From NCBI RefSeq assembly GCF_949628265.1, contig NC_088789.1, positions 35,581,883 through 35,645,882 on the forward strand: a stretch of 64,000 bases of DNA, in the 5' to 3' direction. Shown one piece after another: positions 60,101 through 64,000 of the stretch (position 1 is its first letter; each line of letters starts with the position of its first letter). The notes below the pieces were generated by a model. That model was given only the letters and a program-made list of their open reading frames with translations, did no database searches and was not told where the DNA came from. This stretch comes from Cloeon dipterum (taxonomy: Eukaryota > Arthropoda > Insecta > Ephemeroptera > Baetidae). The position numbers and the translations under genes were made by a program.

Positions 60101-61380
60101 AACAAGCGCCGCCGAATCGTGCAATCTTAGCCGAACGCGACCTCTCATTGTCATAAACCAACTCATCCGCTCGACTTAAAAATACTCAAAAATTTGGGAG
60201 GCTCATTGTGGCTAGAACTTATAAACATTTTTTATCCACCCCCCAATCCCCGACAGTTCCTTTTTTTATTTATTCCGCTGTGACTTTCCTGACGATCTCT
60301 ATTTAAAAGAACTTAACCCTTTGTTCACCATGGCGCACGTCCCAATTAGGCAAACAAAACCCTTCTGCATGCAAACTATGCTTCTAATTGAAAAATATTA
60401 AGCCATATTAAATGGTGAAAACAATTTTTTTATTAAAGGTCCGAATTGATGCGTTTAAATTCCCGTTTCTCGTCTTTTTCTTGTTGAAAAGCAGTTGCAC
60501 ATCCGCCGAATGTGCCTATCAAGACTAAATTTGCTTTTCCTTCGCTCGCACGACCTCAGTTCTGGACGCTTTTACAAACTCAAATGCCGGATGTGATTGT
60601 TGATTGGCCTTTTAATTGTTGCAGTCGGATTGCAGATGCTAAGAATATCGCAACGATAAAATGTGCTCTCCTGTATAGGCGTCGAAAGCCAGCAACGATG
60701 CGGAAAGTGATTTATAGTCACGCTTAAAATTAATTAGACAAGCGCAAATATTGCGAGGAAGGCGACACGAATTGCAAAGACAAAAAACTCTCCCTGTGGA
60801 AGCGAACAGCTGCGGCTTCGCGATAATTTCTCCGCGAAGGAGCTGCAGGAGAGCCGACCAGCCGGAAACCGAGACCAATTCGGCGCGAGCCAATAAATCA
60901 GACAAACGTAGAGTTGCTTTATTTCTTTCTAAATTTGCCAGCCCTCCCAGTTTGCAATTAATAATTTGGGAAGAGTTTGCACGCAAGCCAAAAATATTCT
61001 CGAGTTAATTTGAAGCAGAATTTCCTTGGGCAGAGGCAAACAAATGTCGTGAAAAAACAGAAGTGCTGGTGCAACTCGGCGAGCCGTATATTATTCCTTG
61101 GGGCCCCGCCTTGATTACTTTATAGAAATTGGTAATTTGGGCGAAAAGTGTATTTATTGTCGGCGCATAGATCACCGCAATCGGCCTTTTTAGAAGCCGA
61201 CGGCAAAATCGTTTACGTATATTATTTGTTCAATTCAATTCAATTCGTTTTTATTTCTCCAAACAAGTCATTTTATGTTACAAACATTTAAAGTCATGAA
61301 AATTTGTTATCAACATTACAAATAATTTAAATTAACTGCACAATAATTGTGAAAAATATTTTTTTCCATCCCCGATTTAA
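60101..61380. other. AT-rich spacer
   Basis: No gene, RNA or clear repeat recognised. Confidence 0.35.
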
Positions 61381-61680
61381 AGTAATTTAATTGTAACTGT
61401 ATACTACCCCTCTCGAAATTGTTGCAAAAACAAGAATCAGTACATTTTTGCTGCACGAATTGAGCCGAAAATCAAATGAATGCTTTTGTGGCCTATTTGC
61501 TGTGGCTCTTTTTCAAACGCGCGCCGCATCTAAAAGTTAGACTTTTCTGCGGTGACGACACGGCCCTAGGGGAACCCAGACAGCTTTTTCATCCCGTGTC
61601 CCTATCCCTTTTTTCTCTCGGGTTCGTCCTTGCTTAGTCCCGCCCTCGACCCCTTATCAGATTCGTAATTTTTAAAATCA
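61381..61680. repeat. Multi-copy segment, copy 3
   Basis: 'tactacccctctcgaaattgttgcaaaaacaagaatcag', 'gaattgagccgaaaatcaaatgaatgc', 'gttagacttttctgcggtgacg' and 'ccttatcag' follow the order of copies 1 and 2. Confidence 0.6.
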
Positions 61681-61715
61681 GCCAATTTTTTTCAGTTAAT
61701 AACAATTGGCGAATA

Positions 61716-61886
61716 ACCAGCCCGTTGGCTCGCATTGTTCAGCGGCATTTCTCATGAGTGTCATGCAGCAATGAGAGGTATTTGAGCAATTCGGAGTTCT
61801 AATACTGGCCACCCAATGTCAGAGATGGCAAAAAAGTGGTTAGTTTAGTGACTCGAAATGCTCAAATTGCTCAACGGGCTGGTTTG
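61716..61886. repeat. Short inverted repeat
   Basis: 'aaccagcccgttg' and 'caacgggctggtt' lie in opposite orientation about 155 bp apart. Possibly a small foldback element. Confidence 0.45.
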
Positions 61887-62159
61887 CACCTTTCCAGCAT
61901 GCGTGAATTAGCTTCACGGGACGAATGTCTAGCGTTTCAAAAAAAGTCCTCGGTGCAAGTGGCCCTTCAATGGGCTGGGTCCCTGCGTGCGGCCTCGTAC
62001 GCTAATAATGTCCATTTGCGGTGTTATTGGCACTCGGAATTCAGCATTCGTGCCAGAGTGCAGTGCGCGCTCTTCCCGCTATGAGGACACGGATAAAAAG
62101 AGCAAAAAAAATATATGCAAATTGTAAACCTCGCAAGAGTGCTCACTTTTAAAAATAGG

Positions 62160-63895
62160 TCGGCCGAGACAGTAGCTTTTTACTATTAATTCTTCCTGGG
62201 TTTGCAAAAACCAGAATTTTGCCGGAAAACCTTGTTTTTTTGCGGATTTTTCTGCAAATTTTTTCTGCCAACACTTTCATTTCTACGGAAGGTAAAAATT
62301 CTCATGATGGATGACCAAAAATAGGAATTTTACAATAACGGAATAGCTGCCACTGGTTCAGTGTTCACCAATTTTGCAATGCGCAGCTGTTTTTTTGTGC
62401 ACAAAAAAACACCAGTCTTAGGGTTTTTTATTGCTTTTTTCCGAATTCAGCTCTGAAAAAATCATATATTTCGGACAAATTATATTACTCTGTCGGAGTT
62501 AAATTCTGAAAAACGCGGATAAAACCAAAACTAGTGTTTTTTCCACCTGATTTTCGCGCAAAAAACCAGTGGTGAATTTTGCGTCATGCAAAATTAGCTT
62601 CCTTTCCTCCTTGAACCGACAAATTGAGAATCTTAAGGCTTTTAATGCTGTCCCAAAACACAAAATTCGTCCCGTCCCTGAGGGACGTCCCGTAATCCCT
62701 GTCCCTGGTCCCCTTTCTCCTTTCTCGGTCCGATAATGTTTTCAAGAGCAGCCCTCTAACAGCTGAGAAATTTTGTAAGTTGGACTTTTCTCGATATGAA
62801 AAGTCCACCGACAATTTCCGTTGGTAACAAATCAATAATTTACATCTTGAGTAGAGTGTATTTCAAGAACGAGACGAAAAAACAACACACCGCGCATTTC
62901 CGGTATTGTTCTTGTTTTGCCGGATTGTTTTTTCAAAATTAAATGCCAGAACAATACCAATCAATACTGGAAAAGGCAATACAAGAATATTGTTTTTTCC
63001 TCAATTCTTTATGGTGGTAGAGAAATTTTCATTGAAAAGTTCTGCTAAAGCAGTCAAGCATAAATATTAATCTTTTCGCGACAAGGAAATTTTGGTTGTT
63101 GAAACCTGCGCGATTTTTCCGGAATTAGGACGATGTATTGCTTTTAGGTTTCCCAAACAATATAATTAAAAAAAACTGCATTGTGAAAGACTTTTTCTGA
63201 AATTTTGTGCATTTTTCCGAAAAACGTGTAATTTTATGAAAGATATAAGATTTTTATAACGATGACCAAAAAGAGGGATTTTACAAAATCAGCATAAAAG
63301 CCACTCGTTCAGGGTTCGCCAATTTTGCAATACGCAAAAATGCATCACTTGGTTTTTTGCGCAAAAAATCAGTTGGAAAAACCGAATAGTTTTGGGTTAT
63401 TTTACATTTCTCAAAAAGTCTACATTTCGCGTTAAAAAAGTCAGCTATTTTGGAACATTTCCGGTTGTCTCACTTTTAATGAAACAGTGGCGTTTTTACC
63501 GATTTTTAAAAATCCTTATTTTTGGTTGTTCATCCTGTGAAATTTTTACTGTCAATAAAAACTGCAGGAAAACCAGCAAAAAACGTTCGTTGCAATGCCG
63601 TGGGTTTTCCAAAATAATGCGGGGTTTTCGCAAACCCTGCACTGTTTCCACCAAGAAATAAAAAAATCTAAACGCCAATCGTAACTATCCAAAGTTTTTA
63701 ACTTTTTGGCACGAAATATATTGTGACTTTTCTGGGGTTAAATTTGGAAAAATGCGGACAAAACCAAAACTAGTGAAATGTTGCCATTGTTGCGGATAAA
63801 ACTGTCCCTCGTCCCGCTACAGTTTGTCCCTGTCCCGGCCCGTCCCTGTCCCGAAATTCAAAGTTCGTCCCGTCCCTGATTCCCTCTCTACATTG
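62160..63895. repeat. About 1-kb direct repeats with TCCCGTCCC clusters
   Basis: 62.28-62.60 and 63.23-63.45 kb share 'gatgaccaaaaa.aggga.ttttaca', 'gccact.gttcag.gttc.ccaattttgcaat' and a 'ttttttgcgcaaaaaa' stretch. 'gtcccgtccctg' clusters at 62.67 and 63.83 kb resemble the subterminal clusters of the hAT element at 24.3 kb. No coding region is supported. Confidence 0.5.
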
Positions 63896-64000
63896 GAGCT
63901 GTACTCCTTTCGATATAGCTGAGAATATGCGGAATGAATCCATATTTTTTTTCAGCCGCGAATCAAATGCCTGTTAGCTGGGCCTCTCTTTTCAACGCAC
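63896..64000. repeat. Multi-copy segment, copy 4, cut by window end
   Basis: 'tactcctttcgatatagctgagaat' followed by 'cagccgcgaatcaaatgcctg' and 'ctcttttcaacgc' matches the beginning of the segment at 61.40 and 56.95 kb. Confidence 0.45.

Noticed and set aside
1..64000. CRISPR arrays, bacterial operons, rRNA genes
   Set aside because: None seen; repeats here are eukaryotic transposon-like or ankyrin-coding, and genes have spliceosomal introns.

Overview
The window looks like animal nuclear DNA, most likely from an arthropod. Its genes are split by short AT-rich GT–AG introns, a canonical Dscam gene is present, and the spacers are full of small foldback elements, a decayed LINE and diverged repeats. 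No bacterial-type operons, rRNA or tRNA genes were found. The species cannot be fixed from the sequence.

Layout. (1) 269-12147 (+): a complete 24-exon Dscam-family cell-adhesion gene (1919 codons; 10 Ig, 6 FN3, one membrane span, cytoplasmic tail). (2) 13264-19203, 25322-33533 and 49294-55419, all on the minus strand: three intact multi-exon paralogues, here called A, B and C. Each encodes a caspase-like domain with its His and Cys retained, then a second caspase-like domain that has lost both, then a NACHT NTPase, then a long ankyrin-repeat array. My exon models give 1641, 1916 and 1778 residues, and all exon phases join. B and C begin with a shared 141-residue domain I do not recognise; A begins with a hydrophobic segment. 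(3) 37.8-46.1 kb: at least six decayed pieces of Dscam in both orientations, all apparently derived from one deletion derivative that joined Dscam intron 5 to intron 22. They lie between NLR-like genes B and C. (4) The spacers hold an 814-bp hAT-type non-autonomous element with a perfect 8-bp target duplication, a frameshifted non-LTR retrotransposon inside an intron of gene B, palindromic elements in Dscam introns, a GC-rich repeat block at 57.4-59.8 kb and a multi-copy segment recurring at 35, 57, 61 and 64 kb.

How the genes may work together. Dscam is a neuronal and immune adhesion receptor in arthropods. The three NLR-like genes look like single-chain sensor-executioners: ankyrin repeats as the sensing or autoinhibitory part, NACHT as the oligomerisation switch, and a fused caspase as the effector, with no separate adaptor. 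Insects are usually described as lacking NLR-type receptors, so this tandem family is the most notable content. Its function is inferred from domain order only. All exon boundaries are read from splice-site consensus and reading-frame continuity, not from transcripts.
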